Shown here piece by piece: positions 9,614-18,803 of a stretch of 20,654 bases of DNA. Below the pieces are notes generated by a model. It was not told the origin of the DNA, made no database searches, and saw nothing but the letters and a program-made list of their open reading frames with translations. The stretch comes from Trichosphaerium sp. ATCC 40318. Taxonomy: Eukaryota > Discosea > Flabellinia > Trichosidae. Numbering within the stretch: position 1 is the stretch's first letter; every line of letters begins with the position of its first letter. The stretch is from contig JALMLS010000203.1 in assembly GCA_038496445.1 (NCBI GenBank), forward strand, positions 1 through 20,654. Reading direction: 5' to 3'. A program made the position numbers and the translations under genes.

Positions 9614-10699
9614 ATGTCTAACCTCTTAGACCATCAGTTGATATCTAATGTTCTGTTCTATCCTAGAAGAACAGTGGAATTAAACAATCGGTTTGATATT
9701 AAGTGTAGAGATGGTGTAACGCTCGCTTGTAGTAAGTATTATTCTGGGTATGTTATTTAAAGCGTTTTTAAAGGATTACGTTAACTAATTATGTGTTTTT
9801 AGCCATAAGGGCAAGACTATCATTCATTTCCATGGAAACGGTGAAAAAGTAAGTGATTACGCAGTTGGAAAGCTCAAAGACGGCGAAGAACCAAGCTGTC
9901 TTGCACATTTTCTAGAACCGTTGAAAGTTAATCTGGTACGTTATAAGCATACCAATATATCGTTTTAATCAGTTTAAAATAGATATTTGTCGAGTACAGA
10001 GGTTATGGCATGTCAACGGGTAAACCAAAGGTTACAATGATGTTACAAGACATTGAGGATGTCTTTACGGCTCTTCAGTTACCTCAAGAGGATATAATAG
10101 GTTAGTAAACCGTTTTGCTTTTTTTGACATTCACACTGACAAAAACTTAGTTTTTGGGAGGTCCATTGGTTCCCTATTTGCAATACACTTCGCTCATAAG
10201 TTTCCCAACATCTCTGGCCTCATTATAGATAGTGGATTAGCTTATCCTGTTGACCTTATTAAGAAGCATCCGTTCATTAAAAAACATGTCAAAAATGATG
10301 ACTTGCCTGAAGATGTCATTCAACAACTCGCTAAAGAACAAGCTATATACCTCAACCATAAAGAAAAACTCAAAGGATACCAAGGACCTTTACTTGTTCT
10401 ACACAGTAAGAACGACAATTTGGTAAGAAACTTTTTTTTTTTCGTTGAACTGAAATGTGTTTAACAAGTTTGACTCTTGTGTTCTTTCTGGCTTGCGTTT
10501 GTTCTCTAATAGGGTTTAGGTGCCAATAAAACAAGGTAAATTGATTCACAAATGGGCATTAAAGTCGTCTAAGAAGAAGTTGGTAGCGTTTGATAAAGGC
10601 GGACATAATTACATAATGTATTCTAATATTGACGAATATCTTAAACACGTGTTAGACTTTATTACAGTAGAATGCGGACACAAAAACGCTCAAGAATAA
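9614..10699 (+). CDS. Alpha/beta hydrolase (ABHD13/ABHD17-like serine hydrolase)
   Basis: Model: join(9614..9747,9803..9935,9983..10100,10151..10422,10520..10699), 837 nt, 278 aa. The order is typical of the fold: TIIHFHGNGE (oxyanion-loop region, HGN motif), FVEYRGYGMSTGKP, nucleophile elbow FGRSIGS with Ser133, LLVLHSKNDNLVP with acid Asp217, and DKGGHNY with His248. The catalytic triad is therefore complete. The HGNxE plus YRGYGxSxGxP pairing is shared with the ABHD13/ABHD17/Bem46 group, which includes thioesterases and other serine hydrolases of membranes; the real substrate is not visible. No signal peptide or membrane span is obvious at the N-terminus. It is convergent with the large MORN gene. 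Confidence 0.85.
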
Positions 10700-10768
10700 T
10701 AATTGTGCTAGTGTATAAAAGTAAAATTGTGACTAGCTAAAGGATAATTCTGTTTACTTTCGTATTCT

Positions 10769-10801
10769 ATGGCATTAGAACTTGAGAATAGCTAATGCCA
10801 T
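10769..10801. terminator. Perfect hairpin followed by a T run between convergent genes
   Basis: ATGGCATTAG (10769-10778) and CTAATGCCAT (10792-10801) form a perfect 10-bp stem with a 13-base loop, followed on the plus strand by T6. It lies 70 bases past the hydrolase stop. It looks like a 3'-end or RNA-structure signal, but eukaryotic Pol II does not use such terminators. One arm also overlaps the decayed MORN tail. Confidence 0.4.
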
Positions 10802-10945
10802 TTTTTATCCTCACCTTTTTCATGGTTGCATTGTTTGTTCAATTAGCTTTGTCATACCAAGTTTTATGGTCCTTTGGTCTTACCCTTACCTATACTTGTA
10901 TGCTCCTTCAACTGGCCATTGTCATACCAACACTTGCTCTTCATA
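10797..10945 (-). pseudogene. Decayed MORN/YwqK repeats past the stop of the 450-aa gene
   Basis: Beyond the TGA at 10922-10924, repeat-like sequence continues in shifted frames. The neighbouring frame reads CWYDNGQLKEHTS, then a stop. Further on another frame reads LNKQCNHEKGEDKKWH and then a stop. Both strings match the repeat consensus seen upstream (WHxNGQLxKQCxYIxxKxxGEYxxW). The array was therefore longer, and at least two frame changes have cut it back. This is read directly from the sequence; sequencing error is a weaker alternative because several breaks are needed. Confidence 0.7.
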
Positions 10946-12274
10946 TTGTTCCCCTTTGATGTAATGGTGGTGGTTTTGTAATTGACCATTGTCACGCCAA
11001 GACTTGTACTCTCCTTCACGTTTATCATTCACATAATTGCCCTGCACTCCCAATTGTCCATTTTTGTGCCAGTATTTGAACTCTCCTTCTTTTTTTCCGC
11101 TTTTACAAAATCCTAGCAGCTTCATTTGGCCATTAATATGCCACTCCTTATACTCTCCATGGAACAAGCCTCTGTAATAGTAACAGTGCATCTTCAGTTG
11201 TCCATTTATGTACCATCTTTTATACTCTCCATTCAAAACAATCTGATAGTCATCAGTTTTATATCTATTTTCTTCTGCAACAAGCTGGCCATTGCTATTC
11301 CAAAATTTCCACACACTTTCTTTTTTGCTTTTGTAATGCACGTGCTTTGAAATTTGATTATTTTCATGATCAAACCAAGAGTCTTCTTGGACTTCACCAT
11401 TGCAGCAGTAGCGTTGCCTAATCAATTTGCCATCATCATTCCAAATATTTGATTGTCCCTCTTTTTTGCCGTTTACATACTGACAGCGTTCGTACAATTG
11501 GCCATTTTCATAGTATTCCTTGTACTCTCCGTGTAGTTCATCATTGAGATAACTACATTGCTTTCTGATGATTTGTGCATGCTCGTTCAAAAACCATTCA
11601 ATACAATCTCCTTGTTTTAAACCGTTGATGTAGTTGCACTTACACCATAATTTACCATCGCTGTTATAATCCTTACACTCTCCATGTAGCTTACCTTGAA
11701 TGTAATTACTTAACGCGCTTAGTTGGCCATTATAGTGCCATTCTTGGTACTCTCCATTGCGTTTATCATTAATGTAATGGCACTGCTTGCATAGGTGGCC
11801 AGTTACATGCCATTTCTGGTACTCTCCATTGAGTTTATCGTTAATATAATGGCACTGCTTGTCTAGCTGGCCAGTTTGAAGCCATTTCTGGTACTCGCCA
11901 TTGAGTTTATCGTTAATATAATGGCACTGCTTTTCTAACTGACCATTTTCATGCCACTCATTTCGTTGTCCGTGTAGTTTATCATTGATGTAACTGCATT
12001 GCTTCCTCATTTGACCATTATCTACATACCACGTTTTGTATTCTCCATGTTTTTTACCGTTGATGTAGTTACACTTCTTCTGGAACATACCTTTTGATCG
12101 TTTAAGCCATTTACCATGTTTATTCATGTCATTATCAAATCTCGTTTCTAATGCGCTATGTTTTGATAGCAGAGGCCATTTTAAATACACTTCAAAGTCT
12201 AAATCGATAATATCCAGTTGTAACTCAAGAGGAAGACGAAACACGTGACATTTGTCTGGCGTATCGCTTGTCAT
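10922..12274 (-). CDS. F-box-like protein with long MORN/YwqK-repeat array
   Basis: A single 450-aa exon from the ATG at 12274. Residues 10-50 form the block RLPLELQLDIIDLDFEVYL.WPLLSK shared with the gene at 4468-5133, probably a short F-box-type adaptor motif. The rest, about residues 60-445, is roughly 16 MORN-variant/YwqK repeats of 22-24 aa. The consensus is NGQLxKQCxYINDKxxGEYxxWH. Three neighbouring repeats are nearly identical, which points to recent unequal duplication. The C-terminus ends abruptly in a frameshifted repeat, and remnants continue to 10797. In other genomes the family is called a YwqK antitoxin-like or MORN-variant protein; no toxin partner is seen here. It probably acts in protein interaction, and any function is inference. 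The lack of introns differs from its neighbours. Confidence 0.85.
   Translation of the reverse strand: MTSDTPDKCHVFRLPLELQLDIIDLDFEVYLKWPLLSKHSALETRFDNDMNKHGKWLKRSKGMFQKKCNYINGKKHGEYKTWYVDNGQMRKQCSYINDKLHGQRNEWHENGQLEKQCHYINDKLNGEYQKWLQTGQLDKQCHYINDKLNGEYQKWHVTGHLCKQCHYINDKRNGEYQEWHYNGQLSALSNYIQGKLHGECKDYNSDGKLWCKCNYINGLKQGDCIEWFLNEHAQIIRKQCSYLNDELHGEYKEYYENGQLYERCQYVNGKKEGQSNIWNDDGKLIRQRYCCNGEVQEDSWFDHENNQISKHVHYKSKKESVWKFWNSNGQLVAEENRYKTDDYQIVLNGEYKRWYINGQLKMHCYYYRGLFHGEYKEWHINGQMKLLGFCKSGKKEGEFKYWHKNGQLGVQGNYVNDKREGEYKSWRDNGQLQNHHHYIKGEQYEEQVLV
11745..11965 (-). repeat. 72-nt tandem repeats inside the MORN array
   Basis: Near-identical units recur every 72 bases. For example, the string CACTGCTT appears at about 11781, 11853 and 11925 in the same context. 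Each unit encodes a 24-residue repeat built on HYINDKLNGEYQKW. The high nucleotide identity marks the youngest part of the array. Confidence 0.75.
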
Positions 12275-12540
12275 TCATAAGTGTTGTATGAAGGTATTCG
12301 TAAGCTTAGAGCATTTTATTACGCAGTTCTGCTTCTTGTATAACGCACACACGCGTGGGAAACATGTTTTAACTATTTTTGACTTGACCTCAAAAAAAGC
12401 TCCTCTGATTGGGGGCATAGTAATCTCAGAATTTTACGATTATATTCTTGTCCAAGTTTCAGAATTTTCCGATTTTTTTCGACTTTTACGAATTTGTAGT
12501 CCAGGCTATAAATATCTTATTTAATGATACAGAATTACAA
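12275..12540. promoter_or_regulatory. Intergenic region upstream of the 450-aa MORN gene
   Basis: This 266-base gap holds the MORN gene's promoter and the transposase-Tudor gene's 3' flank. An imperfect direct repeat TCAGAATTTTxCGATT occurs at about 12426 and 12460. No coding motif is seen on either strand. Confidence 0.35.
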
Positions 12541-15500
12541 TTACACCAAGAGGTTGTTATTGTTTCTACGTTTGATTGTTTCGAGTTGGCAACCATAACA
12601 TTTGCAAATGTCTTTATGTTCGAGTAAATGCCATATGTCAGCATCAAACTTTTCAATAACTCCTCCTTCAGGGTGGTCTTTAGAGTCATTGTACTCGATT
12701 TCATATTCATCCTTTCTTTTAGAATACTTGAGAACAGTTCCTGGATACCAGTCTTCTGCTTCAGTCCAAAAAACAGATACAGTATCTCCGATTTTGACTA
12801 ACGGATTTCCTGTGCTAGCACCAACTGCTACAACGGCATCACTGTCAAACTCTACTGCTTGCTTCGCAATCTTTTTAGTGTTCATTTTAGTAGCTTTACG
12901 TGGCTTTAATCGAGAAGAAATTGGACTAACAAAGTCATTAAACAATCAGTGGATATTGTTAGTACCTTTGAATGGTTGATTTTTGTTTTTTTGGCTTGAT
13001 TACTTTTACACGTTTCTTTAGTTGTAGTTTTTTGCCGGCACGTTTCTTTGGTTGTAGTTTTTTGCCAGCACGTTGTAGTTTTGCTTCTCTTCTTATTCTT
13101 TTTTTATCCTAAATTCGTCTTAACAAAATCATAGTAGTTGATTGTTAACGCACCTCAGCTAATGCCTTGGGAATGTTACCTTGTCCTGGCATGTTTTGCC
13201 TTAAAACATGTGGTGTTCGTTGTATTGGAAAGTTGTTTGGTGAACTATCTGAGGTGAGATCTATTAATATTGGCTTTCGTGTTGTTTTTGGCTTTGTGTT
13301 GGACTTATTAATATCTTGGTGGCGTCTTTGAAAAGAAGCAGGAGTTGAATGCATGAAAGGCGTTGCATCGATAGAAACTTCATTATCAACGTCCATCAAA
13401 TTATCCACCTCAGCTAAGTCTCTGGCAATTTTGGCAACATGATCGTCATCAAACTTTGTATCACAACTTAAAACAACTTTGTTAGAATCAATTACATTGT
13501 CACAAAAAAAATAAAAATACAGTACCTCGCATCGTCAACGTTGTTAACACTGTAAATTTTAGCATCATCTATTACATTAGTAGTATTGTCATCTATTGCT
13601 TTGTTGGCAACATTATTGTCGTTGAACAATTCATTCAAATTGGTTTGTGGTTTGTCCATCGTATATGTTCCTCTTTCTCTAAATTCTTTTCTTTTTTGTA
13701 GCAAGTTTTTATACCAAGGATATGTAGACACTAAAAACCCATGCCATACCTTTGCCGTTTGATTTCTAAACTTAATAAATCACAAAGAACTATAATTAAA
13801 TATTTACCGACAAAGATCAAACACATATTGGTCCCAGAAATCCAATTTTGGCATACTCAACTCTTCAGGATATATAAAACCTTCAGAAGTATTCTCACAA
13901 GTATTCTCAGAAGTATTGATAGAGCTATTATTTTCAAGAGAACGAGTAGGTGATGTAAACACTTGTAGGCTTTTGGATTGTTTTATAGGAGTAGGAGACT
14001 TCAATCGTTCAAAAGCACTATTATTATTGTAAGATTTACAATATAGAAAATGTTTGTACTTACGTATCACCAAAATTGCCATCGTTTGCAAGCCTTTTTT
14101 TTAATTCTATGTTTTGGACCACATTCATCAAATACTTTGTTGTAGGTAAAGGCATACCGTCACTTATGTCAATGGAATCTGCAGAGCTAACAAAGAATTG
14201 GGGGGGAAAAAAAAAGAAAGGTACATACGTATCACATTCGTTTGAGTCTGCTCCATTATCTGAAACTTGTAAAGCATCTCTATCGTTGGTTTTATTCTCA
14301 CCTTCTTTTTCATCATTGTAATCAACAGCAACATTGTGTAAGTCATTGTTTTCTGTTGCCAACACTGGACGGTTTTTATACACAGGAACATTTGAAGTTT
14401 TGCATTTGTTTTCATAATTTTGACGCCAGTGATCTAGCAGTTTTTGAGCGTCTTGTTCTTTACCTACTCTAACAAGTAGTCGTGATTGGTTGTGGTAATC
14501 GTGGTGTGTTGTGCTTCTATTAGCTAGAAATATTATTAGAAATGAACACAAATATTCAGCACGTACATTGTACAGCTTTAAAAACGTTGTAAAATTGAAA
14601 CTCTTCTAATAATTCGACCAGCTTATCCGTTCTACACTGTATTCCTGTCTTTAAAAAAGCTGGTTAGAAAATATTAAATGCATAGCACGTACTCCAGCAC
14701 AACTATCTTTAAATCTTTTATTGTTGCCTTCAGATCTATTATTAGTTCTGTTTTCCATGTATTCTTCGTCATCAATTACACTGTAAGCAGACCAAAGTTC
14801 AGGAGGGTGTGTAGCCGTTTTTGAAACCCAAGTTTTATACAAGTATGCCATATAAGTGGCCTTTTTTTGCCAATTTTTTTTTTTTTTTTTCAATTCGGAT
14901 ACCTAAAAAATGTCAGCACTAATTTGAGTACATCTGTGTACCTCTTGTTTTGCAAGGTTCCATATTTCAACAAATAACTCTCTGCTTTGAGCGTCTAAAA
15001 GCAACATGCTAAAATTACGACACCAAAGCATATCAGATGTTGACAATTTTAATTTCTTTCGTTTTTCTTTGTGTGCTTTAGCAACGTGAAACTTGCATAA
15101 AGTGACTTGTATATCTGGAAATAGCTCTAATAGGGCATATCTGTAAAGTAAATACAAATTAGTATGTGTCAACAGATTTAGTATCCAATGGTACCTTAAA
15201 TTCAATTCACAATCCACAACAATTCTGTCGAATTTTTTGAAATTTTTGTTGACCAACGCAACGCATGCATATCTGTACTCCTCCAATGTTTTCCCTAACA
15301 TCAATGCATAGCCCACTTTAACGGTGTCTTTGTCACATATACTCCAAAAGAACAACAACTTAATAAAAAGTTAAACAACGTACTAAATTGGGTTTAGAAA
15401 TATTGTTACGTACGTGTCCTTTAAAGTCTGCCATGTTGTGTACTCCGTCAAGAAATAATGTTTTACGTAGCAAGTATTTTTTGTTTTTATTTGTCAAAAC

Positions 15501-16387
15501 CTCTTCATTAAATTTAGAAATCACAAACGGCTTCAAACAAATGTTGATTTCGGGATATTTTGCTCTGATTGTACTAAGCACTCCCAAGTCGCTGTATGGG
15601 GACTCTTTTTTAAGTTTGCGCGCCACAGCTCGAATTTGGTCTACTCTAGGTGTAATAGAACTATTTGCCAAAGTTAAAAGCGTTTTGTCACTATTTTTAA
15701 CCATGTTTAACGCCTAACAAACAAAAAGTTTAGTTATACAAATAGATTTTAATTTATTGTAGCATGACCAACCACATTTGAACGCACCACTAATTCAGGA
15801 GTTTTACCACTTAAAAGGTAATCTCGTACTTTGCGTTTTGTGGACTCGCTAAGTCTAAAATCAATGCTGTTTTGAGGTAAACAATTTGGAGCGTGTTTTT
15901 CTGTGTTGCGAATTGAAACTATTGTTCCACGTGCATCAATCGCAAAGTTCACTTTAGCTGTAATGAATATCAACAACAGTTATTGTATTATACAACAAAA
16001 CAAACGTACCGGAGCAGTTAGAAACTATCGTACATTTACAATACACTCTAGTTGCTATATCATTGTTGTTGATGTCATTGACGTCATTGTTGTTGACATT
16101 TTTGTTGTTGGCATCAATTTTTGTCCGGCCACCTTTGGTATTTCTATTTGCACTAATTACTAACAGTGCGCTACAACGCTACAAGCTACAACGCTACAAA
16201 ATGTAGGTGGATTTGGTACGTACTTTTTGTTGATATGTTTCCTTTTGTTCACTGTCCATTGACAACCGTATTGTGTGCCGTGAGCAAAAGTTATGGGACG
16301 ATCAAACAAATCACGCCAAAACAATGTTGTAGTGTCTGTATCACTGTGTGAGTTGGGTCCATTGGTTACATAACCTTTTTTTGCCAT
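12541..16387 (-). CDS. MULE-type transposase with C-terminal SUMO-interacting motif and Tudor-like domain
   Basis: Model: complement(join(12541..12925,12966..13108,13154..13466,13526..13765,13808..14017,14064..14186,14229..14523,14567..14648,14693..14902,14942..15140,15195..15358,15414..15713,15788..15957,16010..16152,16224..16387)), 3141 nt, 1046 aa. All 14 junctions keep frame with no internal stop. Residues 1-160: Cys/His-rich DNA-binding region of FLYWCH type (YCKCTIVSNC, EKHAPNC; weak). Residues 160-480: MULE transposase core, with FLDGVHN (Asp248), VGYALMLGKTLEEYRY, IVVDCELN (Asp308), FPDIQVTLCKFHVAKAH and ENRTNNRSEGNNKRFK. Residues 480-830: acidic, Asn/Ser-rich linker. Residues 832-842: ILIDLTSD, a classic SUMO-interacting motif. 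About 963-1022: Tudor-like fold (GDTVSVFWTEAEDWYPGTV...YEIEYND). It is either a domesticated transposase or an intron-rich element; I see no terminal inverted repeats. Confidence 0.8.
13011..13070 (-). repeat. 30-bp tandem repeat coding a basic RAGKKLQxKK unit
   Basis: Two units of 30 bases (13011-13040 and 13041-13070) differ at only a few positions. In the transposase-Tudor gene they encode RAGKKLQPKK and RAGKKLQLKK, part of a strongly basic stretch between the SUMO-interacting motif and the Tudor-like domain. This stretch probably serves as a nuclear localisation or DNA-binding patch. Confidence 0.7.
14874..14890. repeat. 17-base homopolymer inside a coding exon
   Basis: A run of 17 T on the plus strand (A17 in the gene) encodes Lys5 plus part of Asn in exon 7 of the transposase gene. 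As assembled, the length keeps the frame open, which argues for real constraint. The run is nonetheless a likely site of sequencing or replication slippage. Confidence 0.8.
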
Positions 16388-16516
16388 AAGAATTAATACA
16401 TAACGTGTAATGTAATTTAGATACAACAAGAATTTATTATTTAAGTCGTTAACAGTCTTTGTGAGCTTTTTTTACCAAGATTAATATTTAGTCTAAAAAT
16501 ATTAATTTAAGCCATA
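16388..16516 (-). promoter_or_regulatory. Short gap upstream of the transposase-Tudor gene
   Basis: Only 129 bases separate the start at 16387 from the stop of the gene upstream on the same strand. The gap is AT-rich, with TATTAATTTAAG-like stretches. No terminal inverted repeat or target-site duplication is recognisable by eye. Confidence 0.3.
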
Positions 16517-18298
16517 TTAAATATGTGAACGCACATTGGGATACAACTGTGCCATGACTTCATCCACTTTTTTCCTAAGTTCTACGCCCAATGCTACAAT
16601 TTCAATTTCTTGTAAAAGACCAAAAGGATTTTGAACAGGAGGTGTAGCAAACACAATACAGTAATGAGTTTGTCCGTTACACAATTTAGGCCAATGGATT
16701 ACACACCAATGTATGTCTATAGCCGCTTTTTGTTTTTGAATCTACAAATAGTGAGTAGAACGTTTAACAATAACAATACGGAAACTAAGTACTCTTTTGA
16801 ATATTGTCCACGGATAATCTTCGTGTTGGCCTGGCAAGTGTACAAAATATGCGCTATCCAAGTTACAAATCATAACATGAGGCTCCAATTCAATTATTCT
16901 ATGACGGCCCAACAAAGAAAATCGTTCAGCAGTGTATTTTTTGGATGTAACTAACCTTATTAAAATGTACAAACCTCATTTTTGGACGTACTTTTCCATT
17001 TTTTCTTTAATGCTAATATTTCTGGAGTAAACATTTTTTTGGCAGCCTTTGCAGCTGGAGTATTCTTGCTACCAAATCCTCCTCCACCCCAATGTGGTGC
17101 AGTTGCATAAGAACAAAGTAGATCTACATGTAAACACGTATGTTTCATTCCGACTTTTCCATAATAGCTGCAATTTAGACTATCTAACACTAAACTAACC
17201 TTGCTATAGTAATAATGGCCAAACAAATCGTGCCAAAGTTTTTTAAAGGTTTTTTCTGGATGTTCGGCTACCAAGCTCAACATCTAAATAATAGTGAATG
17301 ATAACGCAACGTACAATAATAGTGCGTACTGGTTTAAAATAATTATGTGCCAAATTAATCATGTGTTTTGACTCCTCAACAGATACAACGCCGTCCATAA
17401 ATAAATCATCATCACTACATAAGATATTGTCTCTAAAAGACCCATTGTATCCAACTGAAATTATTTGCAACGTAGAATTTCTAAACTCAAATTAGTTTGA
17501 CACATTTTGACACATTTTAACTTGTTAGTACTTATATGCCTTGTAATCGCCATATCCATATGTACAAATGGGATAATGTTTGTCGAACATTACAGCATCA
17601 GCTATTTTATCGCCTCTGGGGTTTTGGTCAATCAAAGAAGTTTCAGGAGGATATGTCAATGACATGTTACGACGTAAATAAACGGCCATCTGCAAATGTG
17701 CCTAAAAAATATAATTGGAATGTAGAAATAACATTAAAATCCGTGTACCCAACGCAAAAAGTCACGTTTTCCAGTTTTAGCACTTTTAGTTTTCCTCGTC
17801 TTATAATCAGCGTCATTAGCATATAAGTTGCTAAATAATACTATTATGGCAAGGAAAAACAATCCATCAAGACAAAACTGGGTACCAATATAACCATTTA
17901 TATTTTAGCTCCAAATACGTTATTTGTTTTTTTGTAAAAAAATGACAAGCCACTGGATGCTTTCTCCAAAGTAATTGGTTGTTCTACAAGATAATAATTA
18001 AGGTGCTATTAATTATATAAAACAAAGTAGATACCAAGTTTCTAAGAACCAGACGTTTATTAGCATCAGATAAAGTGTCAAAAAAAGTGTCAACCTCTTC
18101 ATCTGTTTTATCGTCAAAAATATGTAACAGTTCATACTTTCTATAATCTATCTTCTTTTTAGACGATGGATTTGAACTAGGATTCAATAAGAAACCAAGA
18201 CTGAGATAGAAATTATGCAAGGTAAAAAAATAAATTACAAACAACTACTAAGCTCAAAATCGATGTTAATGCTTTCTTTGGTATCCAAAGTAAGCTCA
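16517..18298 (-). CDS. Unassigned multi-exon protein with possible divergent deaminase fold, 5' end unresolved
   Basis: Model: complement(join(16517..16741,16793..16950,16992..17283,17330..17480,17532..17701,17749..17830,17886..17983,18035..18200,18239..>18298)), at least 466 codons, all phases consistent. No initiating ATG was found; the first exon shown starts at an acceptor and needs an upstream exon. A middle stretch resembles a dCMP-deaminase core: FLRWAHLQMAVYLRRNMS, then NPRGDKIADAVMFD, then IISVGYNGSFRDN followed by SDDD. The zinc-binding HAE position reads SVEESKHMINLA, so the catalytic His seems lost. Downstream are KHTCLHVDLLC, a WGGGGFG glycine loop and WCVIHWPKLC. CDADC1-like or other deaminase relatives are possible, but the match is by eye and weak. 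It sits head-to-tail with the transposase gene, 130 bases apart. Confidence 0.5.
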
Positions 18299-18690
18299 CT
18301 AACACATTAAGATAATCAAAATGCAGTTGTGATCAGTAGAAAATGAGCAAAGTAAGCTGTAATACAAAAACGAACAATCAAAAATAAAAGTAGAAAAAAT
18401 ACAACCAAAACCATTACTTATAAGCTCAAACAACGTTAATGCTTTCTTTGGTATCCAAAGTAAGCTCACTAACACATTAAGATAATCAAAATGCAGTTGT
18501 GATCAGTTGTATAAGCTGTATAAGGAAGAAGTTGTAGTACAAAAGTGGTACGATAGTCAAAAATAAAATTAGAAAAAGTACAACCAAAGCCATTACTTGC
18601 AAGCTCAAACAACGTTAATGCTTCCTTTGGTATCCAAAGTAGGCTCACTAACACATTAAGATAATCAAAATGAGGTTGTGATCAGTTGTA
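18264..18690 (-). repeat. Three-copy tandem repeat (170 and 179 bp) carrying exon copies
   Basis: A unit anchored on GTTAATGCTTTC, then CTTTGGTATCCAAAG (a 6-bp palindrome with a 3-base centre), then GTAAGCTCACTAACAC, recurs at 18265, 18435 and 18614. Spacings are 170 and 179 bases. The first copy holds the exon 18239..18298 of the minus-strand gene. The other two keep the acceptor-like TGTGTTAG and most of the exon, but a 2-base difference shifts the frame to an early TGA. This accounts for most of the 505-base stretch 18299-18803 that has no other gene. Confidence 0.8.
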
Positions 18691-18803
18691 AGAGCTAAGA
18701 AAGCAATATCAATTGAACGACAAATATTTTATTATATAGTTGCTCGTACGTTTCAGAACTACACGTTTCAGAACTACATGTTAAAGGTTTGCCTACAACG
18801 TAA
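18691..18803 (-). promoter_or_regulatory. Candidate promoter region with a 15-bp perfect tandem duplication
   Basis: ACGTTTCAGAACTAC is repeated exactly at 18748-18762 and 18763-18777. On the minus strand a TATATAATAAAATA stretch follows just downstream (about 18724-18738), before the tandem exon copies. This fits a promoter for the unassigned minus-strand gene, with the duplicated element as an upstream site. It is inferred from position only. Confidence 0.35.

Noticed and set aside
10922-12274. YwqK as an antitoxin of a toxin-antitoxin pair
   Set aside because: The name is a family label. No small toxin-like partner gene is adjacent, and the protein is an F-box-headed repeat array.
12602-12979. 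125-codon plus-strand frame
   Set aside because: It is antisense to the Tudor-like exon, whose minus-strand frame has clear domain character and matching splice phases.
13739-13758. Possible 19-nt intron in the transposase-Tudor gene
   Set aside because: Reading through (TAKVWHGFLVSTYPWYKN) with a 42-nt intron just upstream (13766..13807) keeps frame and needs no ultra-short intron.
17168-17200. Short intron (GTTAGT..TTGCAG) in the deaminase-like gene
   Set aside because: Its phases do not match, while the unspliced frame is open and continuous across it.
18165-18182. GTTCAAATCC-like tRNA B-box on the minus strand
   Set aside because: It lies in a well-supported coding exon, and no matching A box or cloverleaf was found.
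12280-18800. Terminal inverted repeats bounding the transposase block
   Set aside because: I looked in the flanking gaps for long inverted repeats and target duplications and saw none convincing; the only repeats are direct and local.
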